Source of the DNA: Ooceraea biroi
Taxonomy: Eukaryota; Arthropoda; Insecta; Hymenoptera; Formicidae
Length of the DNA: 64,000 nt
Direction: 5' to 3'
NCBI RefSeq assembly: GCF_003672135.1
Contig: NC_039512.1
Location: 10,556,874-10,620,873 of the forward strand
Shown one piece after another: positions 1 through 12,244 of the stretch. Both the position numbers and the translations under genes were made by a program. Position 1 is the first letter of the stretch, and each line of letters starts with the position of its first letter. The notes below the pieces were generated by a model that saw only the letters and a list, made by a program, of their open reading frames with translations, ran no database searches and was not told where the DNA came from.

Positions 1-134
1 GCTACGAAAGATTTTCGCTCTAACGAACTGGGAACGTAGAGACAAAATCGCATTCGCAACTCGCAACAAGCGGCGACGCCGAATTGCAGTTCCTCACGCT
101 CTGCCTTTCCCACCTCTGCCAAAGTGAAAATAGG

Positions 135-239
135 ATGAAAAGAAGCGCGGACCGAAATTCGATTTACTTCGTGGATGGAAATGAAGATCCACAAAGAACA
201 GCCGATGCCAACCAGCGAGCGTTCAAGGAAAAACTTGCT
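135..239 (+). CDS. Candidate coding exon at the left edge (very tentative)
   Basis: A GC-richer patch reads MKRSADRNSIYFVDGNEDPQ followed by RTADANQRAFKEKLA, and is then followed by GCT/GTAGGT, a possible donor. Composition drops sharply to AT-rich after about 250. The frame is open back to position 24, so it could be an internal or a first exon of a gene that extends left. I do not recognise the peptide. A possible next exon with good splice signals lies at 1917-1961 (TTTTTCAG/CGCAGC ... GGG/GTGAGT). Confidence 0.2.
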
Positions 240-1707
240 GTAGGTTTTGTTCACTTTATCTTCTTATAAGTCTAAAAATTATTTTACGCTGTCAAAATTA
301 CTAGATTATTGCATTGAATATATTCAAACTGTGAAAAATTCAACAAATAAAAATCAATTATAATTCTAATATAATTATTATATATAATCGGAGATTAGGA
401 ATTAATAGATGTTAAACCTTAAACATTTTAAAACAGAAAATTATTTTATAAGTTTCAAAAATTTCATTAATTTTAGAAAGTTTTAAAGTTTACAAGAATT
501 TTTAAAATTTTTAATAACTCAGACGTTGAAGAATTTTCAGAAATTTCTACATTTTTAGAAATTGTGATGGTTCCAGAATTATTTAATGATATCATACATT
601 AGCATGTAATTAACAACGTAATTTTGCGCGTAATGCAGAAAATTGGACTGTCAAGCCGTAAAAATTGATCTCGTAACAACATTATGGTGTACGTGCACTT
701 TTTTATTGGATTTGGGTTGCCACAAGTTGCTATCGAGTGTCGCCACGACGATGGACAATTTTCAACTTCGATCGCCCCTGGCGTCTGTCGAACAGGTACA
801 AACATTAATGAAGTTATCCTTTGAAACTTTCTTAATAAAGAATTATTGAGCGTGTGTTGGTTCTCGATAAGTTACGCTAGGAAGCATCGTCATCTTCTCA
901 GCTGTTGTGTAATTCAATCGAAGTTCCTAAAAACATTCTAAGCCGTCTACTCATTAATTTGCATAATATTCCATCAAGTATCTCAATTTTCCGACATGTA
1001 GAGTGAGTTCAATTTCATGCAAAATTAAATTTATAGTCTATGGATTGAGAGAAAATTAATTTTAGCTTTCAGATATCATTATAGCAGCTTTAATTATTTA
1101 TAGATGATCAAATTACTGCTTTCACAATACAAAAGGAAAAAGTAATTAAATACATTTAATTAGAAAAGGCGTGACACAGAAAATACGAGAAGCAATCTGA
1201 TAAGGCGTACTGATCCGATAAACTTAAATAGCTGTAGAATGTGATACATGAATACGTCAATTAAATAAACTTGATTTTAGAGAGATACTCTTTAAAACTT
1301 TTCTTCCATTCCATTCCATTTCGCTTATAAATTCTTACGTTTGGCTCGTTGAATCTTCGAGTGTGCAGTTTTTGAGGCGATATTCGAGTTTCCGAAGATT
1401 GGAATCTTTTAACTGTAAAATTGTTATTTACTTCGCTCTTGGAACCTTCACGAATTTTGTAAATACTCGTAGTATTGCTCATGTTATTTCGATATTGTTC
1501 TCGAACTTCACTTGTAAAATTGAAATCCCCGGATTCAATAAAGATTAGAAAATCTCGCCAGTGGAAAGTTTCGCAACTGAAAACGCTTGCGGTCGTTTCG
1601 ATTACTTTCCTGCTGGCGTTTCACTGTCGTTTATTTCCTTTAAAAATCGCCCGTTTACACAGACGTACAAGATTGTCCTTTTTGACCGTGCGGTTCTTCG
1701 ATAATTA

Positions 1708-1736
1708 ACGCACACACATACGCACACATACACGTA
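1708..1736. repeat. CA-rich imperfect microsatellite
   Basis: Interrupted CACACA/TACGCACA units in the 3' flank. Confidence 0.7.
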
Positions 1737-2988
1737 ACTAACAATTGCATTCGAGAAATATGTCAACTTCAATAATTTTTTTATAGAAGAGCGATTCAAA
1801 ATGCATCGATCAAAATTGATGTTCTTCAAAACTTATAAAGTGATGTATCGTCGATCGATCAATATTTCAATTATCTGCAAAATGACAGAAATTGTTAACA
1901 TTGTTATCTTTTTCAGCGCAGCTATTCCCAGGTGTACTCGTGCACAGTATACGTATCTAGGGGTGAGTATGCATAGTTACTTAGAGACACCTCGTGTACT
2001 CGTTTCGAAATCTAATTAATCCGACATCACGTTCTACTAACCGCCTCTCGGGTGGCACAATGTATTCTAACTGCCAAGTAGCTGGTATTGTCTTGGAAAC
2101 AATGGCCGCCAGTGGAAATAGACGGACCGACCTTGTCCCGCGGGCAGCCAGCCGGTACAAATTTATTAATTGCTTCAGACGGGGAAGACGAAATTATGTA
2201 CCTATGCATTCGCAGCACCTCCGATGCCGTCCGGAGCATAATAATGAGGTTGCCGTGCAGGTTCGTGCTTAATCGCTGATTACCGTGTGATAATTAGACG
2301 CGCGTGCCGCAGATAATCATGCCGCAGAAATTATCCCTCTCATCGACGTCGACGCGCTGATCGCAAACTTGTGCGGTTTAACCGTAAGAGTTTCAACCAC
2401 CGTGACTCATCCGAACTTTGATCGAATTTGATCGCGTAATATATTCATCGTTTCCACGATATTACACCCGCCGAATTAACATACTAAACGCAAATTTGAC
2501 ATAATAATTTAACGCGATATAGATGCAGAAACAATTAAAACTTTGATTTCAATGCAAGTTTCCTTTGGAGCGCAAAGATACTTTAATGCAATGATTATTA
2601 TCGAATGATGCTTTTTCAATATTCTTCCTTTCTTCTTCTTCGACAAGCATGCTTACTGCGGACTTTCTAGTGCTCAATTTGGAACCAGTAACTGCAACTG
2701 CCGATTAAGCTAATTTTCGGACTACTAGTTTCTGGTAGAACTAGTTTCACACAAAAGAGATGCCTTGTTGCTTAGCTCATGAGACTCCAGGATGAACAGG
2801 AAAATCAAGATCGCCATTTCAATTCACCGTCGCGGTTGCAATTTCATGAAAGTTTGAATCTAGAGGGTGGCTTCTCTTGCAGACGGAAGATCCGGCTTTG
2901 TTCCCTTCATTACTTCTGACAGTATATCGTCTCAACAATGGATCACGCGGTGCCACGCACTTGTCACAGCGGCTGCAACATGGCAGTA

Positions 2989-2989
2989 G

Positions 2990-3018
<29 letters not shown>
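2989..3018. repeat. CT dinucleotide microsatellite
   Basis: An uninterrupted CT run of about 28 nt in the 3' flank of the neuroligin gene. Confidence 0.9.
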
Positions 3019-3022
<4 letters not shown>

Positions 3023-4265
3023 CGTACGTGCGATGGATGATTACCGGTTACGTGCTGTCGCATAAGGCAGAGGACAACAGCATCTAAACGCCAACTTAGC
3101 GGTGCGTGCTTCAACTCGAGGACACAGCCGAGTTATCATTGTCAGATTGCGCGTGCATTACAACGCAGCTTGCTAAAGTTACGGATTTCTCCGTCTTGTC
3201 TGTATGAATCACTCGAGATACACATTTGCTAGATCAACGATCTCTAGTAAGCTTCTGGATCTTGGAGTTTGATGCTGATTTTTCTCCAGAAGTCGAGACG
3301 TTCTTTACGCCATTATTTACGCTGAGTTTTCTGTAGCTTATTTTGCGAGAAAGACTGTCGTGCTTGATTATTAAAATTATTGCATGCAGTCGTCATTCCA
3401 TTTAGTTTAACTGTAACACTTTTATTTCTTTCTCGTCTCTTCCTTCCTCGTTCGCTTTTTATTGATATTTTAATATAATTTAATATACTTGGAAACCCCC
3501 AATTCGCCAAAAATATCGCAAATACTCGTGCAAACGGAAATTTCACCAACCGTCAAAACACTCGACCCTCTTTTTTCACTCCTTCAACCCTGATCACGCG
3601 GCGATACTTTCGAACGGATTGAATGACGTGGAACGTGATGAAACGAAAACACGAGAAAGAGCGAGCGGGCAAGATGAGAAAAGGGAGATAGCGACAGACC
3701 GATTGCAAGGGAAAGAGGGGTGGCTAGCGTGAAAATGGGCTTTTCCCTTCCGCGCGGTGGCGGTTGGAGACGAAGAGAATCCCATTACCGTAGGAACTTT
3801 GAAAATCAATTCGATTCGCCGGTAATATAAGTGAGAACTCGCCAACCACTTTGTCCCGATTCGCCCTGCCGTTCGCTGTTCCCTCCGCGCGACTTATAGA
3901 CCCCGCTTCACTTAATAACAAACTTTGTAGGACGCATGTAAAATCGCGTGGTGCACAGTGCAACATTCGCGAGTGCATGGGAGATATGCGGTAAATGGGG
4001 GATATTCGCTGATGGTGAGAGACTCCGTCTCATACCGAATTTTCTGCTGAAAAAGTATGAAAAACATTTATTCTCGTTATTGTACAAAGTTACACGCGTA
4101 CAAAAGCGCGAGCGTCGCGGAAATTATCGACATCCGACTAACGTCTGACATCCTGTCCGATCAAATCGGAACCCTGAACGCGATTGGCAACGCTCGCGAG
4201 AACAGTCTTGACAATCTATGGGCATATGTAGAAGAACATGGTTTGCTGTACAGCCTTAAACTTTA

Positions 4266-4500
4266 CACTGAGAGAAAAGTCTTTGGTATTTGCGACTATA
4301 ATTGCATAGTGAAAAAATTATAATTTTACAACATTCTGAAAAAATATTCAGGATGCGTATTATGATTATGGTGACTATAATGCAGCGTAAAATCAGCTAT
4401 ACAATACGTATAGTTAAAATTACAATAATGTTGTTGTCACCGAACTTATTGTGAATTATATTTAAATTATAGTACATGCAATCATTTCTTTTTCTCAGTG
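4266..4500. mobile_element. Possible CACTG-ended non-autonomous element
   Basis: The left end reads CACTGAGAGAAAAG and the right end is the inverse of CACTGAGAAAAAG. A weaker inverted similarity around TGC..ACTATAATT continues inside both ends, so the terminal repeats may be about 50-60 bp and diverged. CACTG termini occur in some cut-and-paste DNA transposon groups (for example Chapaev-like). I could not find a matching target-site duplication, so the class is open. Confidence 0.4.
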
Positions 4501-5267
4501 CAATAATATTGTTGCTATTTCATCTTAATCTTAATAACGGTGTTATTTTCTCTATGACGTGCGATTGCGTAACGTTTGTATTTGTATCCGCACAGTTTTA
4601 ATTAGTAGTAAAAGTGTATTAGCAGTTAATGTAATAACAACTTATGATAAGGTAACACATAGATAAATTGCGCTAGCATCACTAAAATACAGTTCAATGT
4701 GCGAAAAATTGCAATATCTAAGATAGTAATAAATAATGATAACTCTAAATATTAGAAAATATTGCTATTACTGTTTGATTCTACATCATATGAATAAGAA
4801 AACAAACGTAATAAAAAACGCGTTTGAACATGTAAAAGATCAAATCTTTTTAATTAATTTGTTCGCTATTATGAATAATTGCAAATGTTTTATGATAGAA
4901 AATATAATTAACTATTATCTCTGGATCGTTTTTTCCCTACCTATTTCTTAATGTCATGTCCAAAATTATGCTACGACACTCTGAATCTTCTTATACTATT
5001 AATGCAAATAAATGTTAAATAACTATATACATTTTTCCTATTTTCCACTGTACTGCACTCAGTGTATAAAAATATCTCCAAACATATTTTATAACGTATC
5101 TGTAATTCAGAATATTTCATTGATTGATAATTGACTAATAATTACCGGATATCAGAGTTTTTTGCCAGTTTCAGGATACTACAAGAGTTGCGTCGACGTC
5201 CGATGGAAACGACGGAAATCCAAATCGCGTGCATTGGCAAAACAGGGCGAGACGTAGCTCGAGCCAA

Positions 5268-7260
5268 TTATTTCTTGCACGCCGGTTTACGTTTGATCGT
5301 ACCGGTATTCGAGTTGCTGGAATTCCCGTTGCTGGCGGACGACGAATCCGTGCTGGGCGTCTTCTCGCTCTTCGGCGTCACGGGCGCCGTTGGCGTCGGT
5401 ATGCCCGACTTGGCGTCGGGCATCGATGGCGCGTTCGTGATTTTACTGGGCGCCGCCTCCACTCTCTGTACGATCTCCGTCTTCTCCGCATACGATGGCT
5501 TTTCAATTCCGACATCCTCTCGCCTGCGTGAAAACGATGGGATCCTCGTAACCCTCGGCTTTTCCCTTAGAGACGGCCTCTCCCTCTGCTCCAATGCTCT
5601 GTCTCTCTCGCTGTTCTGGCAATTCTGCTGTTCCGGCGACGGTATGGCTGACACCTTCGGTATATTCCTTTGATCCCTGTTCCTCGGCAGAGTCGCCGTT
5701 GTCGGCTTTATGATGATCTTCGGCTGCTTCAGACTGCTCGCCGGGGCGCAATTTTTCGGTTCCCGCGCGGTGATGATTATCCGCGGCTCTCTCCTCTCTG
5801 TTTCCCTGATCAACGAACCGCCGGATGTAACCTCCTCCAACGAACCTCCGGCTCGTATCGTTTCTGCTGTTTTCAGTTCGTGCGCGATTTTGTCGTCGAA
5901 GAGCGCCGTGGGACTCACGTTCTGATTGGCCTGGCACGGATTAAACACTCTCGGCGTGATCGCGATCTTCGGTTCCACCGTCGGCACTCCCGTACCTAAC
6001 ACCGGCTGCCTCTCGTCCCTGCTAATCACGATATGCGGTTCCGAGGTGGTCGACGTCATCATGGCTTGCGTGTCGCCTACCACCGCTTTGTACCAATTTG
6101 GGTTGCCCACTTCTAAAAGTCCGGCGGATCTGCCGATGTCCTCGTCGACGCTTTGCGAAGTCGGCGGATACGGATATTGATTTCCGTGAAGAGGGCACTT
6201 TGGATTGGCGTAAATGGCATCCGCACTTCCACCACCTTGGACGATCTTGTTGCCCTCCAACGAGTCTATCATATTAGGATCCGAGTTGTTCCTGGAATCC
6301 TGTTTCTTCAGCAACGGCCCCACGTGCAGATTTGTCGTGATCGGCTCACCTTCGCATTGGCTTTCGTTCTCCTCGATAAAGAACGCGCTCCTTTCCAGAC
6401 TCTTCGAAGGTCCGAACATCCTCGGCGGCGGCAAAGGCGGTTGATTCGAGAACAAGTTCACTCGATTGCCACTCTTGTAATCCTTCAGCGAATTCGCGTG
6501 CTGCTTTGGCACAAAGAGGCTGTTTGGTGCAGGCAGTGATCGCCTCTTTTCTATGTCCGGCAATACCTTGGGATAGTTTCGGCGCTTGATCGTTTTTAGG
6601 GCTTCTTCGGGGCTTATGCACTCTCTCTCCACAGTTGGCTCACGACACGTCACGTTCACATCGCCCGTGCCAAAGGTTGTCAGGCCGGTCTTCATGTAAA
6701 TCTCTTCATCAAGGAGATTCTCGCACCTTGATTCAGGCAATGGCGCCTCTGCAGTTGCTCCCGAACCGAGACGGGGCAGACGGGACTTCAACTTGGGATT
6801 GATCTTGGCGTACAGGCTGTTCGCGCTCCCCGAGTCCGACTCGTAGATTCTGGGAGTAGAGAAATTCGGCTTCATCATCTTCAGGACGTTTTCCATCGGC
6901 AGTGGGTCGCTCCTCGAGTGATGATGCTCGATCACGACCACCTGAGGTGCCAGCTGATCCGGACTAGGTTCATATTCGTTCACCAGCTCGATACCCCTCA
7001 CTAATTCAATCGGCACTTGGTTCAGGATGGAGTTCGTCCTGGTTGCGGGGGTAGCGTCAATAGCCACGGAGACTTTCGGTGTCTTCGGTTTCTTTCCAGG
7101 ACGCACAACCAACGCTGGGCTCTCGTCGTAGATCGGCTCCTCTTTTCTCTCCTTCAATGCTTCTTCCTCCATGCGTTGCTGTTCCTCCTGCTTACTCAAT
7201 TTTTCTTGATGCTCCTTCTGCAACGTCTCTCGTGTCTTGCGCAGGAATCGCGGCGAGCAT
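5268..7260 (-). CDS. Nlg: Neuroligin exon 13 (terminal): long disordered cytoplasmic tail
   Basis: This exon encodes residues 813-1476 and the TAA stop at 5268-5270. It opens with a Glu/Lys-rich probable coiled-coil (about 817-853). Next come IYDESPALVV and a long low-complexity region with PPLPPPR (1087-1093), a possible SH3/EVH1 ligand. Four repeats of [EQ]P-x-I-x-I follow (1220-1226, 1242-1248, 1304-1310, 1325-1331), with three SxIP-type motifs (SAIP 1350-1353, TRIP 1384-1387, SGIP 1431-1434). The protein ends KRKPACKK, with no class I PDZ ligand. The acceptor is CTTGCACAG/A, phase 2. The plus-strand open frames opposite this exon are shadows. Confidence 0.92.
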
Positions 7261-10200
7261 CTGTGCAAGCAGGAAGAAAGCTTAAGGACAAAACTTCGAT
7301 CAATCTCACAAATTTGTTCTAAAAACGTGTTTCAGCATATTTGTGCCAGCCGATGCGTTAAAAAACAATTTAAAAAATTTAATACATTTTAATATATTTA
7401 AATTTTTAATTTATTTATAATGTATGTTGATTCTAGTTTTTGGTATTATACAAGTTAATTAAGAAACACTTGTTCTTTGCTTACAATTTAAGGCTTTAAG
7501 TTCAACAATTATTTTATTTTATTCATGATGTACTTAATTATTACAATTTAAATCAAATTGGAGAGTAGTACCAATATTATCGGGACATATTCAGCAATGA
7601 ATAATATTTTATGGTGGGAAATCACCGTATGAGTTAATATTACACCATGTTACAGTATGTTAAGTAATACCCTTGTAAATTTTATATAATATGCAAAAAT
7701 GAGCTTTATTAATGCGTAACTGCATAGTTGATATAACCTACCGGTTATGCCATCCAATTATCAAAGGTTATTGATCGTGCTGTTTTATGCATTTCACAAA
7801 TGAAAGGTACGCATTAATTTCACGATTTGATAACGACCGGTGATAATAGCAGTTGCACTTTCACATCCCGATGCTAATTAATCACTTTGAATTCTGCACA
7901 TTATACTGACAAGCAAAAAGTTACCAAGCCAAACGCATTTGTTTAATGATGTACTCATTCATTTAATATACAGCGTGCTATAATGCGTGTTTATAATTAA
8001 ACATATTTCAAGTGTATGATTTTGCAATACACCGCAATGCGTTACGCGTACAGACTGATGAACCGGTGAAATAATACATATTGCAATGGAGATGCTGCAA
8101 TGACAGTCCAAACACAAACGTAATCTATTTAATAATTTACAACGTTTCCTGGCCAGGAATTGGCAAAGTAAACGGCAATATTGTGAAAAATGTATCACGC
8201 AATCTTTATAAAATGTAAATATCGCAACGGGCTTTCATATTGCCGCACCAAATACAGTTTTCCTCTAAATCGTATTTTTTTATATTTCTACTCTTTTAAA
8301 TTGTGCGGCAACACACACAGGAACGCGGTGGCACAATATTGCGATCTACAAACCAGAGATATCGCTTGATAAATGACAAGACACGAAGTTCGGCTGTAAC
8401 AAGTTCAATTAACTTTGTAGGACCGCACTTAGCGGCCTTTCCCTCGAGTCAATACACCTAACGAAATATTCGAGGCGAAAGAGAAAAAGGGGGACTCAAT
8501 TCCCTGATTTGAGTGATACGGACGACGTCTCAAAGCAACCAACCACTCTTTAAGCGGAACTCCTAATTGGATTACTAGGTCGCACAACCCTCGTCGTGAT
8601 CGACGAATTTGCGAGGGTAAGCGTTCTCCGAGTATCTGCAGCTCTCTCTTCGCAATTAGGAAAGACGTAAGAATCGAGCCCGAAACGTTGACTGCTACGA
8701 TGATAGCGCACAAAAGAATGACGTCGAAATGACGAAAGATTTAAAAAACCATTAATGCACCCCGGGTTTTGTGGATTTTATCCAAAACTCTTACTGAATT
8801 CTGGAACTAGCTCTTTCAAAACTCTGGAAAGGGAATTTTAAAATCAGCCAGAAGTATTATTGAATTGACATAATGAAGAAATAATTATGAAATTTAAAAC
8901 TATTTCGAAATAATCTAGAAATAAAAAATTTAAGAATTTAATGATCTCAAATTTTAATTTTCATTTTCAATAATTGTATGATAATTCTATTCTATTTAAT
9001 AAATCATCATTAATTTAATCTCGACGAGAGATATAGACAAAACGGGAACATTAGTATTTAACTATTTAACATCGCCATTTAAAATTTTATTTTGGAACGT
9101 TTTATTAGGAAATTATAAATTTAAAATTGTTTTGAAACCAATCATCCAATTAGTGTCGTATAATGCATTATTCAGAGCTTCGCTAACCTGTGCACGATTT
9201 CCTGCTGAATCCACTCTCTGACTTTGATGTGAGTATCAATGGTAGAGCTCGAATTCTGCCTCGACAGCTTGGATCTACGCCCAAAGTTGGAGTTGTTATC
9301 GTACGCCTTGTCATTCTTTATCACGTCATTCAAATCTGGCTTGCTATCGCTTTTGTAGCCCAGCTGGCTGTAGTGGTTGTCGTGTTTATCGGTTTTCGAC
9401 CTCTTGACGGAGTCTTCTCTCTTCTCGCTCGCTCGCCTCTTCAACGATTTCTCCTTTCCCTTCACGTTGTGCCTCTTGTGGTAGATATAGAGGAAGATTG
9501 TGAGGTTTATCAGTATAAATAGCACGCTGAAGACAATCACCATCATCATCATCGACTGATTCTTCAACGTGCTCGGCTCCACCGTGGGCTCCTGTGCGAT
9601 GCTAGTACTCGTCGTAAACATTATGGAAAATGGCGTTTTATCCGTGCTGGAGTCCGTGATACTGGATGGTGTTGTGTATCTGCTGAGAAATTAATAAACA
9701 TACGATAATAAATTCACAAATTAATGAGAAAAATATTTTACCTAAAACATTGATCTTAAAAAACAATCTTCAGACTTAAACTGCACCGCCATCCTTGCAT
9801 GGATGATACGTGAATTTTTGCATGAGCCCCCTTATCCATACATAGGCAATGGTTTTAATAACTTAAATAGAAACAATTTTATTAATTATTTACAGAAATA
9901 TTAAATGAGAATAAATAAAACATTATTTGTATAATATATATTAATGCAAGAAATAAAATCAACATCATCTCACACTTGAAATTAGTTGATCAGTCCAAGC
10001 ATTAAAGCACATGAGGCAATTAAGTAAATAAAATAACATAAGCTCAAATTGATTCTTCCGGAAGCGAAAGCGCTTTCCGCTCTCACAGATTTCTCTAAAT
10101 TAAATCTTCCGGCTTATTCTTTCCGCGCAAATTCCAACGTTTTGCGCAGAGCTCTCGATTGCCTAGAAGCGAATTTGACGGCGACAACCTGCGAGGAATC

Positions 10201-12199
10201 GCGGAGCGCGAAATTAATTAGCCGTTTTTATTACCGACCTGGCACTGTAGGTCTCGTACTTCCGGTTCGCGGTACCGTTGGCGTATCTGCCGATCCCATC
10301 GGCGAAATCAAGGATCTGCGGTCGCGGACCTCTCGGTCGGGTCGGGCCCGGAATGTCCTTATTCGGGTGTCTCAGCAAATTGGGCAGGTCCTCATTCCAG
10401 AACTGCATCTCCACCGAGCGGTAGTGCGCACCCACATTAGGCGGTATGGCTATGTGCGAGAGAGGATATTGCCAGATGAGCCGGGAGCTAACAAAGGAAT
10501 CTCGCCAAGTAAAACGAAACGCATCGCGACATAATCGCAGCGATACTGATTCGCTTCATCACTTGGTCGCATGATAATCAGCTGGGACGCGAAAAATCTC
10601 ATTTCTCTCGAATTTTTGAGCGACCTCTCGCTCACGGGATGTTAGTTAGTGTGGAGATTTTCGCGGACTTACTTAGGTTGAAGTATGTCTGATTGACAGG
10701 GTCATACTCCGGCCACTCGATCTCGTACCGTCCCCATTCCTTGAACGCATTGGTCAGGTAGGGATATCGCTTGGCGATGTACGGGCTCCTGGGGAATTCG
10801 AGTATTTTCTTTGATAAATAATCGAGAATGATTAATGTAGCGGTAGAAATGCCCGATATATTTTGTTAGACTGTTATGGGACGCTTTGGGATTAACGCAT
10901 CGTCGGGAAATTGGGGTGATACAGCAGAGGAAAATATCGGGCGTGATCCAAAATGATCCATGAGGATGCGCGAAGGCTTATCCCTCGTCATTTATGTATA
11001 CGCTTGTTCGCACAGGCTGATGACGATAACAATAGATGATTGGAACGTTCCAATTAAACCCAAAATACTGAACAGATAAATGCATTATGTTCATTCGATT
11101 CACATCGAGAAGTCCACGTTCGTCAGCTGCGATTGGCTCGTGCACATATTGCCATTGACGCTAGTTCGCTAAATTTCTGCATCGTGGAATTTTCGCAACA
11201 GACTTCATAATGAATTGACGTCAGTGGGCTCCTGCATATTAATTAGTTTTTGAAAAAGCCCTTTTCGGCGACGCCATTTGTCTTCGGCCGCTGATGATTT
11301 TCGCGTGTCAGGAAATAATTTTTTAACGGCTGGTCGAATAAACGGGACGGATCCGATCAATCTCGCGTGACAGCGGAGTTCACGCAGCGTGGGACAAAAA
11401 AAATGTTCAGATCTCCTTCCGTCATTCGTTATCACTGATGGTGGTGCGGTACAGATGCTGCGTGTCGTTTATCCCGGCGAGGAGACGCGCCCTTACGCGC
11501 CAGATACGGTAACGCGTGAAATATCGATCAGCTGCGCGGCGTTTGCGAACGCGTTGCGTTCGCCGTTACATTTAAACACCTTAGTTTCACTTAATTGCTC
11601 CAACTCAACATGGCAAGGTGAATTACGATATCTCGACAAATGAATGAAGACTCGCAAGCACATTTCATAATTGATTGCATTAAATTGTGCCGTCCAATAA
11701 GGTTCCAACGTAATTACAAATTTCATACTTTTTGATATCTCATGCGCAGACCTGCCTTCTTTTTTTTTAAATAATTAATGTTTAATATAATTAAAAATCC
11801 GACAGCGCGATTTGAGCGGTCGCAGCTTTAAACTTTTAATATAATTAGAAATTCGATATTCTGATTTTAAACGAAACGCAGCGTTATCGCGAGGACATTG
11901 AGCTTGTTCGACCGAGTAAAGTGGAATGTTTTGTTAGGGGAAACGAAATGTCGAAATAATTTCGAACAGCGGATGATCTGTTTTCATCGCACAAATTAAA
12001 ACGGCCGATTCATCGGATTGTTAATTCAACAATACCGAGTATCAACATAACAAGCGTTAAATTGCGCCGAGTTAATTCAAGATTGAAATCCGAATAAACG
12101 CACGTACATGCGCGCGCCTGTATAAAACCAAAGCGCAAAATAAAAAAAATTGACAACATATATTTAACTGCAATACGTAATAAATTATCCGTGTTCATA

Positions 12200-12244
<45 letters not shown>

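Larger units (their letters stand above)
270..5267. other. 3' flank of the neuroligin gene, no supported gene
   Basis: This is AT-rich DNA with scattered GC-richer parts (2.0-2.4 kb, 3.5-4.0 kb). It includes the 3' UTR of the neuroligin transcript, but there is no AATAAA on the minus strand close to the stop codon. The nearest candidates are a variant ATTAAA (4849-4854) and a canonical AATAAA at 4067-4072, which would imply UTRs of roughly 0.4 or 1.2 kb. It also carries two microsatellites and the CACTG-ended repeat. Confidence 0.6.

Noticed and set aside
5131..5673. 180-residue plus-strand open frame opposite the last neuroligin exon, with several smaller ones up to 7322
   Set aside because: It lies fully antisense to exon 13 or its edge, has no recognisable domain, and such frames are expected opposite a long GC-rich coding exon.
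10049..10534. 161-residue plus-strand open frame
   Set aside because: It is antisense to exon 11, which has clear neuroligin sequence and splice sites.
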